Part shown: positions 1-7,924 of the stretch, in pieces
Numbering within the stretch: position 1 is the first letter of the stretch
Layout: every line of letters starts with the position of its first letter
Assembly (NCBI RefSeq): GCF_017308975.1
Contig: NZ_JADWPD010000003.1
Location: 372,001-436,000 of the forward strand
Direction: 5' to 3'
DNA: 64,000 bases
Source of the DNA: Amycolatopsis sp. MtRt-6
GTDB lineage: Bacteria > Actinomycetota > Actinomycetes > Mycobacteriales > Pseudonocardiaceae
Translations under genes and position numbers: made by a program
The notes under the pieces: generated by a model
What the model was told of the DNA's origin: nothing
What the model saw: the letters and a program-made list of their open reading frames with translations, nothing else
Database searches by the model: none

Positions 1-254
1 TTCAGCACCCAGAAACCCGCGATCAGCTCCTTCGTCTCCGCGAAGGGCCCGTCGATGACCTTCGGCTCGGCGTCACCCTCGAAGACGACACGCACGCCTT
101 CGGCGCTGGCGGTCAGGCCCTCGGCGAGCACGATCCGGCCTTCGCTGAACAGCCGGTCGTTGAACTGCGCCATCTCGGCCAGCTCCTCGGCGCTGGGCTG
201 GAACCCGGCGGCCTCGGACTCGGCGCTGGCCTTGACCATCACCATGAAGCGCAT
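1..254 (-). CDS. YCII-related (DGPF) protein, 3' part outside window
   Basis: The 84 visible residues begin MRFMVMVKASAE and contain DGPFAETKELIAGFW, the signature of the YCII/DGPF ferredoxin-like fold. These small cytoplasmic proteins are common in actinobacteria, often beside ECF sigma factors, and have no settled reaction. The ATG at 254 shares one base with the TGA of the upstream gene (TGATG), so the two are translationally coupled. It closely resembles that neighbour (same start, same DGPF block), so the pair is probably a tandem duplication. The C-terminus lies before base 1. Confidence 0.85.
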   Translation of the reverse strand, partial: MRFMVMVKASAESEAAGFQPSAEELAEMAQFNDRLFSEGRIVLAEGLTASAEGVRVVFEGDAEPKVIDGPFAETKELIAGFWVL

Positions 255-676
255 CAGGCGTCCCCGGCGGCTTGCGCGCGCAGCCGTCCCTCCAGCTCTT
301 CGACCTCGGGCGTCATGTTCTCGAAGTCGGACGCCTCGGCGACGCGCCGGATCTCGACCTCGCCGTGTTCCCCCTCGGGGTTCGGCATCCGCTTGATCCA
401 CTCGACGCACTCGTCGCGGTCGCGGCACTCGAGGATCCAGAACCCGCCGACGAGCTCCTTCGACTCGGTGAAGGGGCCGTCGACGACCTTGGGCTCCTCC
501 TTGCCGTCGAAGACGACCCTGGCGCCCTCGGAGCTGGGCGTCAGGCCTTCGCCGGCGAGCAGGACGCCGGCCTTGACCAGCTCTTCGTTGAACTTCGCCA
601 TCTCCTCGAGCAGCTCGGCGCTGGGGGCCTTGCCGTCGGTCTGCTCGTCCGTCTTGACGATCACCATGAACCGCAT
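254..676 (-). CDS. YCII-related (DGPF) family protein
   Basis: 140 residues. The N-terminus MRFMVIVKTDEQTDG and the motif DGPFTESKELVGGFWILE around residues 67-83 place it in the YCII/DGPF family. The fold is a small alpha-beta barrel-type dimer; a specific reaction is not known. A charged helical tail (about residues 115-140) follows the domain. A purine-rich GAGGAGA Shine-Dalgarno lies just upstream on the minus strand. Its TGA overlaps the ATG of the following paralogue by one base. About 150 bp with no obvious gene separates it from the divergent methyltransferase-like gene. Confidence 0.87.
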   Translation of the reverse strand: MRFMVIVKTDEQTDGKAPSAELLEEMAKFNEELVKAGVLLAGEGLTPSSEGARVVFDGKEEPKVVDGPFTESKELVGGFWILECRDRDECVEWIKRMPNPEGEHGEVEIRRVAEASDFENMTPEVEELEGRLRAQAAGDA

Positions 677-822
677 CGCGGTCTCCTCTCGGTCGGTCCT
701 GCCTACGCGTCGAACGGCCGGGCGCCGGATCGACAGCTCCGGCGAAAAAGTTTTCGCGCGGGAAAACTAGCAGCTCAGGGCGGGGTCGGGGGGACAATTC
801 GGACAGGGCAGAATCGTCAGCC

Positions 823-1806
823 GTGGCGGTACTCCCCGACGATCTCTCCTCCGCGCTCGACGACGAGCTGGCCCGGCACCCCCTGGCCCGGCTCACCCAG
901 TCCGTCGACCGGCTCAGCGCGCGCTACCGCCAAGGTGACGCGGCCACTTCGCCGATCCTCACCTCCGAAGCGGACGTCGCCGCGTACGCGGGCTACCGCA
1001 TGCCTGCCACCTACGCCGCCGTTCACGCCGTGCTCGCCGAAGCCGCTTCGCGTGCTCCCGGCTTCGAGCCGCGTACCCAGATCGACGTCGGCGGCGGCAC
1101 CGGTGCCGCTGTGTGGGCGGCCGCCGCCGTGTGGCCTTCGCTCGCCCGGTGCACCGTGCTGGAACAGGTCGCCGGCGCCATCGGGCTCGGCAAACGGCTG
1201 GCCGCCGGCAGCGACCGGGCCGCCGTCCGGGACGCCGAATGGCGGCGTGGGCTCGTCGATCCCGCCTCGCCCGCCCCGGACGCCGACCTCGTCACGCTGT
1301 CCTACGTGCTCGGCGAGCTCCCCGGCGCCACCCGGGCCGACGTCGTGCGCTGGCTGGCCGCCAAGGCCGGCGCCGTCGCGCTGATCGAGCCCGGCACGCC
1401 GGCCGGGTACGAGCGGATCCGCGTCGCCCGCGCCCAGCTGATCGAGCTCGGCCTGCACGTCGTCGCGCCGTGCCCGCACGACGCCGCGTGCCCGATCGTG
1501 CCCGGCGAGGACTGGTGCCACTTCGCCGCGCGGCTGCCGCGGTCGGGGCTGCACCGGAAACTGAAGGCCGGCACGCTCGGGTTCGAAGACGAGAAGTTCG
1601 CCTACGTCGTCGCCACGCGAAGCACGCCGGAGCGGCCGGAAGCGCGGATCATCCGGCACCCGAAGAAGCACAAGGGCTGGGTCGCGCTCGACCTCTGCAC
1701 GGCTTCCGAAGGGCTGAAGCCCGCGGTCGCCGTCTCGAAGAAGCAGGGCCCGCGGTACCGCGCCGCGCGGGACGCCGAATGGGGCGACGGCTGGTCTTCC
1801 GCCTGA
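823..1806 (+). CDS. Rsm22-like small ribosomal subunit methyltransferase
   Basis: 327 residues from GTG. Residues 88-94 (DVGGGTG) form SAM-binding motif I of a class I methyltransferase. A cysteine cluster follows (C217, C223, C232 in CPHDAACP and DWCHF), with a basic tail containing RHPKKHKGW. This arrangement is typical of the Rsm22 family, mitochondrial and bacterial proteins linked to the small ribosomal subunit in which the cysteines are thought to hold a metal or Fe-S centre. An rRNA methylation role is known only by family; the target is not visible. It ends 22 bp before the reductase gene and is probably cotranscribed with it. Confidence 0.82.
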   Translation: MAVLPDDLSSALDDELARHPLARLTQSVDRLSARYRQGDAATSPILTSEADVAAYAGYRMPATYAAVHAVLAEAASRAPGFEPRTQIDVGGGTGAAVWAAAAVWPSLARCTVLEQVAGAIGLGKRLAAGSDRAAVRDAEWRRGLVDPASPAPDADLVTLSYVLGELPGATRADVVRWLAAKAGAVALIEPGTPAGYERIRVARAQLIELGLHVVAPCPHDAACPIVPGEDWCHFAARLPRSGLHRKLKAGTLGFEDEKFAYVVATRSTPERPEARIIRHPKKHKGWVALDLCTASEGLKPAVAVSKKQGPRYRAARDAEWGDGWSSA

Positions 1807-1828
1807 TCCGCTGGCAAGGTGGCTGCCC

Positions 1829-2428
1829 ATGGGGAGAGTCATCGCGGAGATCAGCATGTCGGTGGACGGCATCGTGGCCGGCCCGGACACCAGCGCCGAC
1901 CACCGGCTGGGCAAGGGCGGCGGCCTGCTGCACGACTGGATGTTCGAGGGCACCGACGCCGACCACGAGGTCGCGGGCCGGCTGTTCGACGGCACCGGCG
2001 CGTTCGTCGTCGGCCGGTCGATGTTCGACGTCGGCGAGGAGCCCTGGGGTGCCGACGGCACGTTCAAGAAGCCGGTCTTCGTCGTGACGAACCGGCCGCA
2101 CGAACCGGTCGTCAAGGGCCCGACGACGTTCACGTTCGTCACCGACGGCCTCGAAAGCGCGCTCAGCCAGGCGAAAGCCGCCGCGGGCAACGACAACGTG
2201 GTCCTGATGGGCGGCGGCACGACCCTGCGGCAGTTCCTGCTGGCCGGGCTGGTCGACGAGCTGCGCCTGCACGTGGTCCCGCTGCTGTTCGGCGCCGGCG
2301 TGCGGTTGTTCGACGCCGAGACCGGGAAGCACGTGAAGCTGGAACGCACCGCCGTGCACGAGACGCCGAACGCGACGCACCTGACTTTCCGCGTGCTCCC
2401 GCTCGCCTCCGGCCGGCTCGGCAGCTGA
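1829..2428 (+). CDS. Dihydrofolate reductase family protein (RibD C-terminal-like)
   Basis: 199 residues. It starts MGRVIAEISMSVDGIVAGPD and carries FVVGRSMFDVGEEPWG, PVFVVTNRPH, VVLMGGGTTLRQFL and LHVVPLLFGAGVRLF, the block order of the RibD-C/DHFR-like reductases. Such proteins bind NAD(P)H in a Rossmann-like fold; the substrate is unknown and antifolate-type DHFR activity should not be assumed. The stop codon (2426-2428) is immediately followed by the left end of an IS110-type element, so the insertion lies just after the gene and leaves it intact. Confidence 0.88.
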   Translation: MGRVIAEISMSVDGIVAGPDTSADHRLGKGGGLLHDWMFEGTDADHEVAGRLFDGTGAFVVGRSMFDVGEEPWGADGTFKKPVFVVTNRPHEPVVKGPTTFTFVTDGLESALSQAKAAAGNDNVVLMGGGTTLRQFLLAGLVDELRLHVVPLLFGAGVRLFDAETGKHVKLERTAVHETPNATHLTFRVLPLASGRLGS

Positions 2429-2491
2429 TATGGAGGGGTTGTTTGTCAAGCGGGCAGGCTGAAGCTGGCTCGATGTGGTGGTCGTGCCTGG

Positions 2492-3735
2492 TCAGTGGGG
2501 TGCCGGCGGGAGACTTCGGTGTGTGTGGGGCGTTGTCGGTCGACGCGCGGTCAAGGCTGATATACGCGGGTTGGTTACCGCATGACCGGGTGTTCGTCGG
2601 GCGTGTTCCGCGTCTCCAGGGTCGAGCGTCGCACCCCCGCCGGCGTGGTCGGAGTAGCGGGTCGCTCCTCGCGCTGCCTGCGCATGCCGCCCGGCCAGTT
2701 CGCGGGCGACGGCGACCGCGCTGATCGTGGACCGCTTGCTGCGGGTGTCCAACCGAGTCCAGCGGCGATGCAGCCGCCGGTTGCCGGCCTCAGCCCGCGC
2801 CCGCACCGCCGCCGGTTGACCGTCCTGTCGGCGGACCACCTCCCGGCTGAGCCGGCAGCGTTTGCGGTGGTGCCAGGCGGCCTCGACCAGCAACCGCCGG
2901 GCGTGGGAGTTGCCGGTCTTGGTGATCGCTCCTTGGTGGCGGTGCTCGCCGCTGGAGGACTCCGCGGGCACCAGACCGACATAGGCGCCGATCGAGGCGC
3001 CGGTGAACCGATGCCAGTCCCCGATCTCGGTCGCCAAGCCGAACGCGGTCAGCGTGCTCACCCCGCGCAGGCAGCTCAACCGGCCCACGACCGGCGCGAA
3101 CACCGGGGTCGCGGCCAGCTCGGTGATCGCGGTGTCCAGCCGAGCCCGGCGGGCCTGCGTGACCAGCACCGCGTCGTAGGCTTCCTCGAAGGCGAGCCGG
3201 ACCCCGACCCGGTCGAAGGCCAGCGACCGCACCCAGGCCTCGTGCGCGCCAGTCCACGCCGAGCCGTCATAAGCAACCCTTGCCGCAGCAGCAACTTCGA
3301 CAGCCGGTGCCGGGCCCGCATCAAATCCCCGCGGACATCCTCCCGCGCCCGCACCAGATCCCGTGCCGCTTCCTCGGTCTCACCGGGCACCCGCACCGCC
3401 GGCAGTTCCCCGATCCGCAGGAGCCGCGCCAGCCGCTCGGCGTCGCGGCGGTCGGTCTTGACCCGATCCCCGGGCGGCCGCTCCAGTTTCGACGGGGCGA
3501 CCACCACACATCGCACCCCGGCCCGTTCCAGCGCCCGCGCCAGACCGAACCCGGTCGGGCCGGCCTCATACGTCACCGCCGTTGGAGCGGGCAGCGAACA
3601 CACCCACCCCGCCACCGCCTCGGTCTTCGGCGACAGCCGCAGCGACCGGACCTCTCCGGCCTCGTTGTCGATCGCGCAGGCCACCACCGACCGGGCGTGA
3701 ACATCCAACCCGACACACGTACGCTCGATAAACAC
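2492..3735 (-). pseudogene. IS110-family transposase, frameshifted
   Basis: The N-terminal half, starting MFIERTCVGLDVHARSVVA at 3735, holds the RuvC-like DEDD domain (GLDVHARS, YEAGPTGFGLAR, KTDRRDAERLARLL). Near 3271-3273 the frame breaks. The next frame continues with YDGSAWTGAHEAW, then SIGAYVGLVPAESSSGEHR, whose serine region is the IS110 Transposase_20 catalytic site, and ends at 2492. Adding one base restores a full-length product of roughly 410 residues. IS110 enzymes are normally one uninterrupted frame, so this is more likely a disabling deletion or sequencing error than programmed frameshifting. Confidence 0.8.
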
Positions 3736-4009
3736 CGGCGCCTCCCGTAAACCGCGGCTCTACCACCACCAAGCGTGGCGGCAACCCGCGCCAACTTACG
3801 AGCGAGGCGCCGGCCCTCCATACGGTCTTGGGCGTGCCTGACAAAAGGCCGAGCCGCCTGACCACGCGATCGACCGCTCCCGCGGCGGCTGGAGCACCGC
3901 GCCATCCGCGCGACCGCGTCGTCGCTGTGCTCCCCGACCCAGCCGATCAGGCCGCGCCCGCAAACACCGCGGGTTCCCGCAACGGGCGTTCACCGGCCTT
4001 CAGACACGC
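3736..4009 (-). ncRNA. Non-coding end of the IS110 element, possible bridge RNA
   Basis: These 274 bases upstream of the transposase start contain no convincing gene. In the IS110 group the end preceding the recombinase gene encodes a structured bridge RNA that pairs with target and donor DNA. This segment has the right position and several GC-rich hairpin-forming stretches, but I could not fold it or find the two guide loops. It is a candidate only. Confidence 0.25.
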
Positions 4010-4858
4010 CTAGGGCATGTGCACCGTGCGGAGGAACTCCATCAGCCGCCACGGGCGGCGTCCGCCGACGCGGACCTTGCCGCTGAGCACCGCGCGCAGC
4101 GGCGAGATCCGGCCGAACATCATCGGCACCAGCACCGCCGGGTCGAAGGTCAGCCGGGCGTCCGCCGTGCCGTCGGGTTCCGTCACCCGCAGGCCGCCGT
4201 TGTGCAGCACCATGACCACCGGTGCGGTGTAATCCGACCGGAACTCCACCGCGATCCGGCGGGGCGACGGCTTGGCGTAGTCGAGCAGCCGTCCGACGTC
4301 GTTGCGGACCATACCGACGAAGAACAGCTCCAGGAACATTCCCACGTGCGCCGGGTCGATCCGCCACGGCGTGCCACTCGCGCGGGCGATGTCCTGGCCG
4401 TGGATGCTCATCTCGTTGACGAGGTGCGCGAGCAGGCCCGCCACCGGGACGCGGCTGCCGCCCAGCCACCAGATCGGCTTCTCCGGGTCGTAGTCGCTGC
4501 TGGCCCGCAGCACTTCCGCGATGTCCGCGCGCAGCCGTTCAGCCAGCCGGTGCGGGTCGCGCTCGGGGTAGGCCGTCATCGCGATGTCGTTCATCGCCCC
4601 GACGGTCTCGATGTTCGCCGAAGCGATCGGCTCTTCCAGCTCCGGCAGCGGCAGCGGCAGCGGACCGCCGTCGCCCTTGACCATGGCCGTGTAGACGAGC
4701 GCGATCCAGCCGACGTGCGCCGCCGTCTCGACGACCGACCAGTCGCCGATGGCCCGTGCGTGCGGGTCCGGCGCGTTCTCGACCGCGTCCGCGAATCGGC
4801 CGCCGACCTCCGAGAAGGCCGCACGCACCGCGTGCCACTGCGAAAGTTCGATCGTCAT
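4010..4858 (-). CDS. Maleylpyruvate isomerase family mycothiol-dependent enzyme
   Basis: 282 residues. Start chosen at ATG 4858 (MTIELSQWHAVRAAF), 73 bp from the divergent kinase gene. The N-terminal DinB-like domain has AAHVGWIAL and LVNEMSIHGQDIARA, supplying the metal-binding histidines of the MDMPI/TIGR03083 family. The C-terminal 90 residues (RIAVEFRSDYTAPVV to VHMP) form an SCP-2-like alpha/beta domain. Family members use mycothiol in isomerase, transferase or detoxification reactions; the substrate here is unknown. Stop TAG at 4010-4012 adjoins the IS110 element. Confidence 0.85.
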   Translation of the reverse strand: MTIELSQWHAVRAAFSEVGGRFADAVENAPDPHARAIGDWSVVETAAHVGWIALVYTAMVKGDGGPLPLPLPELEEPIASANIETVGAMNDIAMTAYPERDPHRLAERLRADIAEVLRASSDYDPEKPIWWLGGSRVPVAGLLAHLVNEMSIHGQDIARASGTPWRIDPAHVGMFLELFFVGMVRNDVGRLLDYAKPSPRRIAVEFRSDYTAPVVMVLHNGGLRVTEPDGTADARLTFDPAVLVPMMFGRISPLRAVLSGKVRVGGRRPWRLMEFLRTVHMP

Positions 4859-4931
4859 GGGGTTTACGGTAGAGCCGCGGTCCGGCCTCCCGAGTCTCCG
4901 AAAGTGCGGACCGCGAAGGTATCTTCGCCGC

Positions 4932-6269
4932 ATGGCCCGGTTCCGGATCTTGCCCCGGTCGACCCGGTGGCGGGTCTCCCTCCTCGCCGCGCTCGCGTCG
5001 GCCGTCGTGCTCGGCCTCGGGTCGTTCTGGTTCGTGAACGCGCTGCAAAGCAGCCTCGAACCCAACGCCGGTGCCCGGGCGAGCGACAAGGCCGACACGC
5101 TGGTCGCGCTGCTGAACTCGGGAGTCGCCCCGGCCGACGTGCCGCAGCGGTACCCCAAGGGCGGCGGGTACCTGATCGGCAGGCAGGCGGCCGACTGCTC
5201 GCTCGACAGCCCGAAGCGGTTCTCCGGCGACCAGCCGGTCGAGGTCTACGCGCCGGACTGCGTGATCGTCCAGCCGTTCGGCCGCGACGACCAGGTCTAC
5301 CGCACCGCGCGGACGAAGGACGGCCGCTACGCGGTCGTGTCCGCGGAGAAGCTCGACCCCGTCGGCCTCGAGACCGTGGCCACCGCCCGGCAGATCCTCT
5401 GGGGCGCGGTGCCGGCCGCCTCGCTGTTCATCGGCGCCGTCGCCTGGTTCGCCGTGCGGCGGTCGCTGCGCGCGGTCGGGACCATCCGGGCCGAAGTCGA
5501 CGGCATCCGCGCGCGGGACCTCGGCCGCCGGGTGCCGGTGCCCGACTCCGGCGACGAGATCACCGAGCTCGCCGTCACGATGAACGCGATGCTGGCGCGG
5601 CTCGACGAGTCCGTGCGGCGGCAGAGCCGGTTCACCGCGGACGCGTCGCACGAGCTGCGCACACCGCTGGCGTCGATGCGCACGCAGCTCGAGGTCCAGC
5701 TCGCCCACCCCGACCGGCTCGACTGGCGCCGCAGCGTCGAAAACGCCGTGCTCGACGTCTCGCGGATGGAAACCCTCACCGGCGATCTGCTGCTGCTCAG
5801 CAAGCTCGACGCCGACCAGCCGGCCGGCACCGGCCGGATCGCGCTGGCGGACCTCGTCACCGGGCACGTCGCCGCCCGGCTCCCGCGTGACGGCGTCGAA
5901 GTGCGCACGGAAATCCACGCCGCGCCGGTGGTCCGGGGACACGCGGGACGGCTGGAGCGCCTGTTGCGGAACCTCGTCGACAACGCCGAGCGGCACGCCG
6001 GGAGCCGCGTGACGATCACGCTCGCCGAGGACGGCGGCCAAGCCGTGCTGACCGTCCGGGACGACGGCCCCGGCATCCCGGCCGAACACCGCGAGCGCGT
6101 CTTCGACCGGTTCGTCCGCCTCGACGACGACCGCGCGCGCGAGGACGACGGGGGCTCGGGGCTCGGGCTGGCGATCGCCGCGGAGATCGCGCGGACGCAC
6201 GGCGGCACCCTGCGCGTCGCCGAGGGCACGTCGGGCGCGTGGCTGGAGCTGCGCCTGCCGCTTGCCTGA
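4932..6269 (+). CDS. Sensor histidine kinase (HAMP-HisKA-HATPase), orphan
   Basis: 445 residues from ATG 4932. In order: a first membrane helix (about residues 15-38), an extracytoplasmic sensor segment of about 120 residues with three cysteines, a second helix (about 158-178, ILWGAVPAASLFIGAVAWF), HAMP (GDEITELAVTMNAM), HisKA with SHELRTPL, and an ATPase domain with the N box LVDNAERH and G boxes DDGPGIP and GSGLGLAIA. This is a classic OmpR-partner kinase. No response regulator lies beside it; the upstream neighbour is divergent and unrelated. TTCAG-type repeats just downstream suggest a regulator of that family acts locally. Confidence 0.92.
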   Translation: MARFRILPRSTRWRVSLLAALASAVVLGLGSFWFVNALQSSLEPNAGARASDKADTLVALLNSGVAPADVPQRYPKGGGYLIGRQAADCSLDSPKRFSGDQPVEVYAPDCVIVQPFGRDDQVYRTARTKDGRYAVVSAEKLDPVGLETVATARQILWGAVPAASLFIGAVAWFAVRRSLRAVGTIRAEVDGIRARDLGRRVPVPDSGDEITELAVTMNAMLARLDESVRRQSRFTADASHELRTPLASMRTQLEVQLAHPDRLDWRRSVENAVLDVSRMETLTGDLLLLSKLDADQPAGTGRIALADLVTGHVAARLPRDGVEVRTEIHAAPVVRGHAGRLERLLRNLVDNAERHAGSRVTITLAEDGGQAVLTVRDDGPGIPAEHRERVFDRFVRLDDDRAREDDGGSGLGLAIAAEIARTHGGTLRVAEGTSGAWLELRLPLA

Positions 6270-6276
6270 AGACTTC

Positions 6277-6302
6277 TTCAGGCTCCTTAAGCTCCGGTTC
6301 AG
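6277..6302 (+). promoter_or_regulatory. Three TTMAG direct repeats, possible OmpR-family regulator site
   Basis: TTCAG at 6277-6281, TTAAG at 6287-6291 and TTCAG at 6298-6302 are spaced 10 and 11 bp apart, one helical turn, as expected for a head-to-tail OmpR/PhoB-family regulator. They lie 24 bp before the DUF2079 gene. The first repeat is part of an inverted repeat of 9-bp arms (GCCTGAAGA / TCTTCAGGC, 6264-6283) that overlaps the kinase stop codon. Confidence 0.45.
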
Positions 6303-6325
6303 CGTCGCCGCACGAGCATCCCGCC

Positions 6326-7642
6326 ATGCTGATCGACTTCGCGCCGGCTCCGGCGCGCACGCGCGAGAGCCGCGCGGTCCCCTACGTCGTCGCCACGGTC
6401 GCCTTCGCCGGGTACGCCGCCTGGTCGCTGCAGCGGCTGCGGACGTTCGACGCGAGCGGGTTCGACCTGGGGATCTTCGAACAGGCGGTGCGGTCCTACG
6501 CGCACGGCCACTGGCCGGTGTCGGACCTGCTCGGCCCCGGCGCGCCGACGCTCGGCGACCACTTCCACCCGATCCTCGCGCTGCTGGCGCCGCTCTACCT
6601 GCTGTGGCCGTCGCCGGGGTGCCTGCTGGTCGCCCAAGCCATGCTGTTCGCGCTGTCCGCGGTGCCGGTGACGCGGTGTGCGATCCGGCTGCTCGGCACC
6701 CGCCGGGGTGCGCTCGTGGGCGCCGGGTACGTGCTGTCGTGGGGGCTGCTGTCCGCGGTGAACTTCGACTTCCACGAGATCTGCTTCGCCGTCCCGATGC
6801 TGGCGTTCACCGCCGAGCACCTGTTGCACGAGCGGTGGCGGCCCGCGGTGTGGTGCGCGTTGCCGCTGGTGCTGGTCAAGGAGGACCTGCCGCTGACGCT
6901 CGCCGCGGTCGGCGTGGTCCTGGTGCTCAACCGCCGGCGCCGGCTCGGCTGGACGGTGATCGTCTTCGGTGTCGTCACGTCCGCGTTGCTGTTCCTGGTG
7001 GTGCTGCCGGCGCTGAACCCGGCCGGCGCGTACGCGCACGGCGGCGGCCTCAACCCGTTCGGCGGGGCGATCGTGAAGGTGTCGATGCTGCTGGCCCTGC
7101 TGGCGCCGACGGCGTTCGCGGCCCTGCGGTCGCCGCTGCTCCTGCTGGCGGTCCCGACGCTGCTGTGGCGGCTGGTCTCGGCGAACGACCGCTACTGGGG
7201 CATGGGCTACCACTACAGCGCGGTGCTGATGCCGATCGTGTTCATCGCCGGCGTGCACGGCGCCCGGCGGCTCAAGCGCTATCTGCCGGCGTGCGCGGTG
7301 GTCGTCGGGCTGGCTTCGCTGGGCCTGCAGGCGGCGCACCTGACCGACGGCGTCTGGACGCCGGCGCAGCGAGCCGGCATCGACGCGGTCCTGGCCCGCA
7401 TCCCGGACGGCGCGACGGTGCTGGCGTCCAACCGGCTGGCCCCGCACCTGACGTCCCGCTGCACGGTGCTGTTCTTCGACGGCGTGACCGGCGAGCGGCC
7501 GGAGTGGGTGGTCGTGGCGCAGCCGGAGCAGTCCTGGCCGACGACGCTCGCGACGAAGGCCGCGGCGCTGGCCGAGCTGGAGGACACGGGGTACGAGCGC
7601 GTCGACGGGACGGACGCCGTCGTGCTGCTCCACCGTGAGTAG
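6326..7642 (+). CDS. DUF2079 family integral membrane protein
   Basis: 438 residues from ATG 6326 (MLIDFAPAPARTRES). After one N-terminal helix comes FDLGIFEQAVRSYAHGHWP and then GDHFHPILALLAPLYLLW, the diagnostic DUF2079 region, followed by about eight more hydrophobic helices and a soluble C-terminal part (from about residue 360). Family members resemble GT-C glycosyltransferases in topology and acidic-motif placement, so a lipid-linked sugar transfer role is plausible but unproved. It starts 56 bp after the kinase gene, behind the TTCAG repeats, and is followed by a hairpin terminator. Confidence 0.85.
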   Translation: MLIDFAPAPARTRESRAVPYVVATVAFAGYAAWSLQRLRTFDASGFDLGIFEQAVRSYAHGHWPVSDLLGPGAPTLGDHFHPILALLAPLYLLWPSPGCLLVAQAMLFALSAVPVTRCAIRLLGTRRGALVGAGYVLSWGLLSAVNFDFHEICFAVPMLAFTAEHLLHERWRPAVWCALPLVLVKEDLPLTLAAVGVVLVLNRRRRLGWTVIVFGVVTSALLFLVVLPALNPAGAYAHGGGLNPFGGAIVKVSMLLALLAPTAFAALRSPLLLLAVPTLLWRLVSANDRYWGMGYHYSAVLMPIVFIAGVHGARRLKRYLPACAVVVGLASLGLQAAHLTDGVWTPAQRAGIDAVLARIPDGATVLASNRLAPHLTSRCTVLFFDGVTGERPEWVVVAQPEQSWPTTLATKAAALAELEDTGYERVDGTDAVVLLHRE

Positions 7643-7652
7643 GAAACTCGCA

Positions 7653-7694
7653 GCGGTAACCGGCCAGTCGGGGGGCGTGCCGGCCGGTTACCGC
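7653..7694 (+). terminator. Hairpin terminator after the DUF2079 gene
   Basis: A perfect 12-bp inverted repeat, GCGGTAACCGGC (7653-7664) and GCCGGTTACCGC (7683-7694), lies 10 bp beyond the stop codon. There is no T tract, which is common for actinobacterial terminators. Convergent transcription from the CHAT gene would also meet it. Confidence 0.6.
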
Positions 7695-7746
7695 CGCACC
7701 GAGGAAGAGGGAACCCTCCGCCAGGAATGACGCGCGGCCCCGCGCT

Positions 7747-7872
7747 TCACTCGATCGAGTGACACCGGGCCCGTCCCCAGGCAGCCTTGATTGGGTCTCA
7801 CACATCGAGTGGCGCCACCCTAGGCTTAAATGTCACAATGACGAGGCACTTAAGTGCCACGCAGCTGTGACA
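7747..7872. other. Cluster of perfect palindromes between convergent genes
   Basis: The 282-bp gap between the DUF2079 and CHAT genes has no gene. It holds TCACTCGATCGAGTGA (7747-7762, 16 bp), a repeated TCGAGTG half-site (7805-7811) abutting GTGGCGCCAC (7810-7819), and GGCACTTAAGTGCC (7845-7858) nested inside a TGTCACA (7831-7837) / TGTGACA (7866-7872) pair. The region is locally less GC-rich than its surroundings. Neither flanking gene starts here, so a terminator, a protein-binding site or a small RNA are all possible. Confidence 0.4.
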
Positions 7873-7924
7873 AATAAGCGTAGGGCGACAGAAGTGACCC
7901 CCTGACTTGGGGCGCGGGCGGCTG

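Larger units (their letters stand above)
2429..4009 (-). mobile_element. IS110-family insertion sequence (right boundary uncertain)
   Basis: The element contains a DEDD/Transposase_20-type transposase read on the minus strand. It sits between the stop of the reductase gene (2428) and the stop of the MDMPI gene (4010), both apparently intact. A 9-bp inverted pair, TATGGAGGG at 2429-2437 and CCCTCCATA at 3814-3822, brackets the transposase, but IS110 elements usually lack true terminal repeats, so this pair may not mark the ends. If the 5' non-coding end is of usual length for the family, the element reaches nearly to 4009. No duplication of target DNA is visible. Confidence 0.6.

Noticed and set aside
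2429..3822. TATGGAGGG / CCCTCCATA as the exact ends of the IS110 element
   Set aside because: IS110 elements usually lack terminal inverted repeats, and this would leave too short a 5' end for a bridge RNA. The pair is recorded but not used as boundaries.
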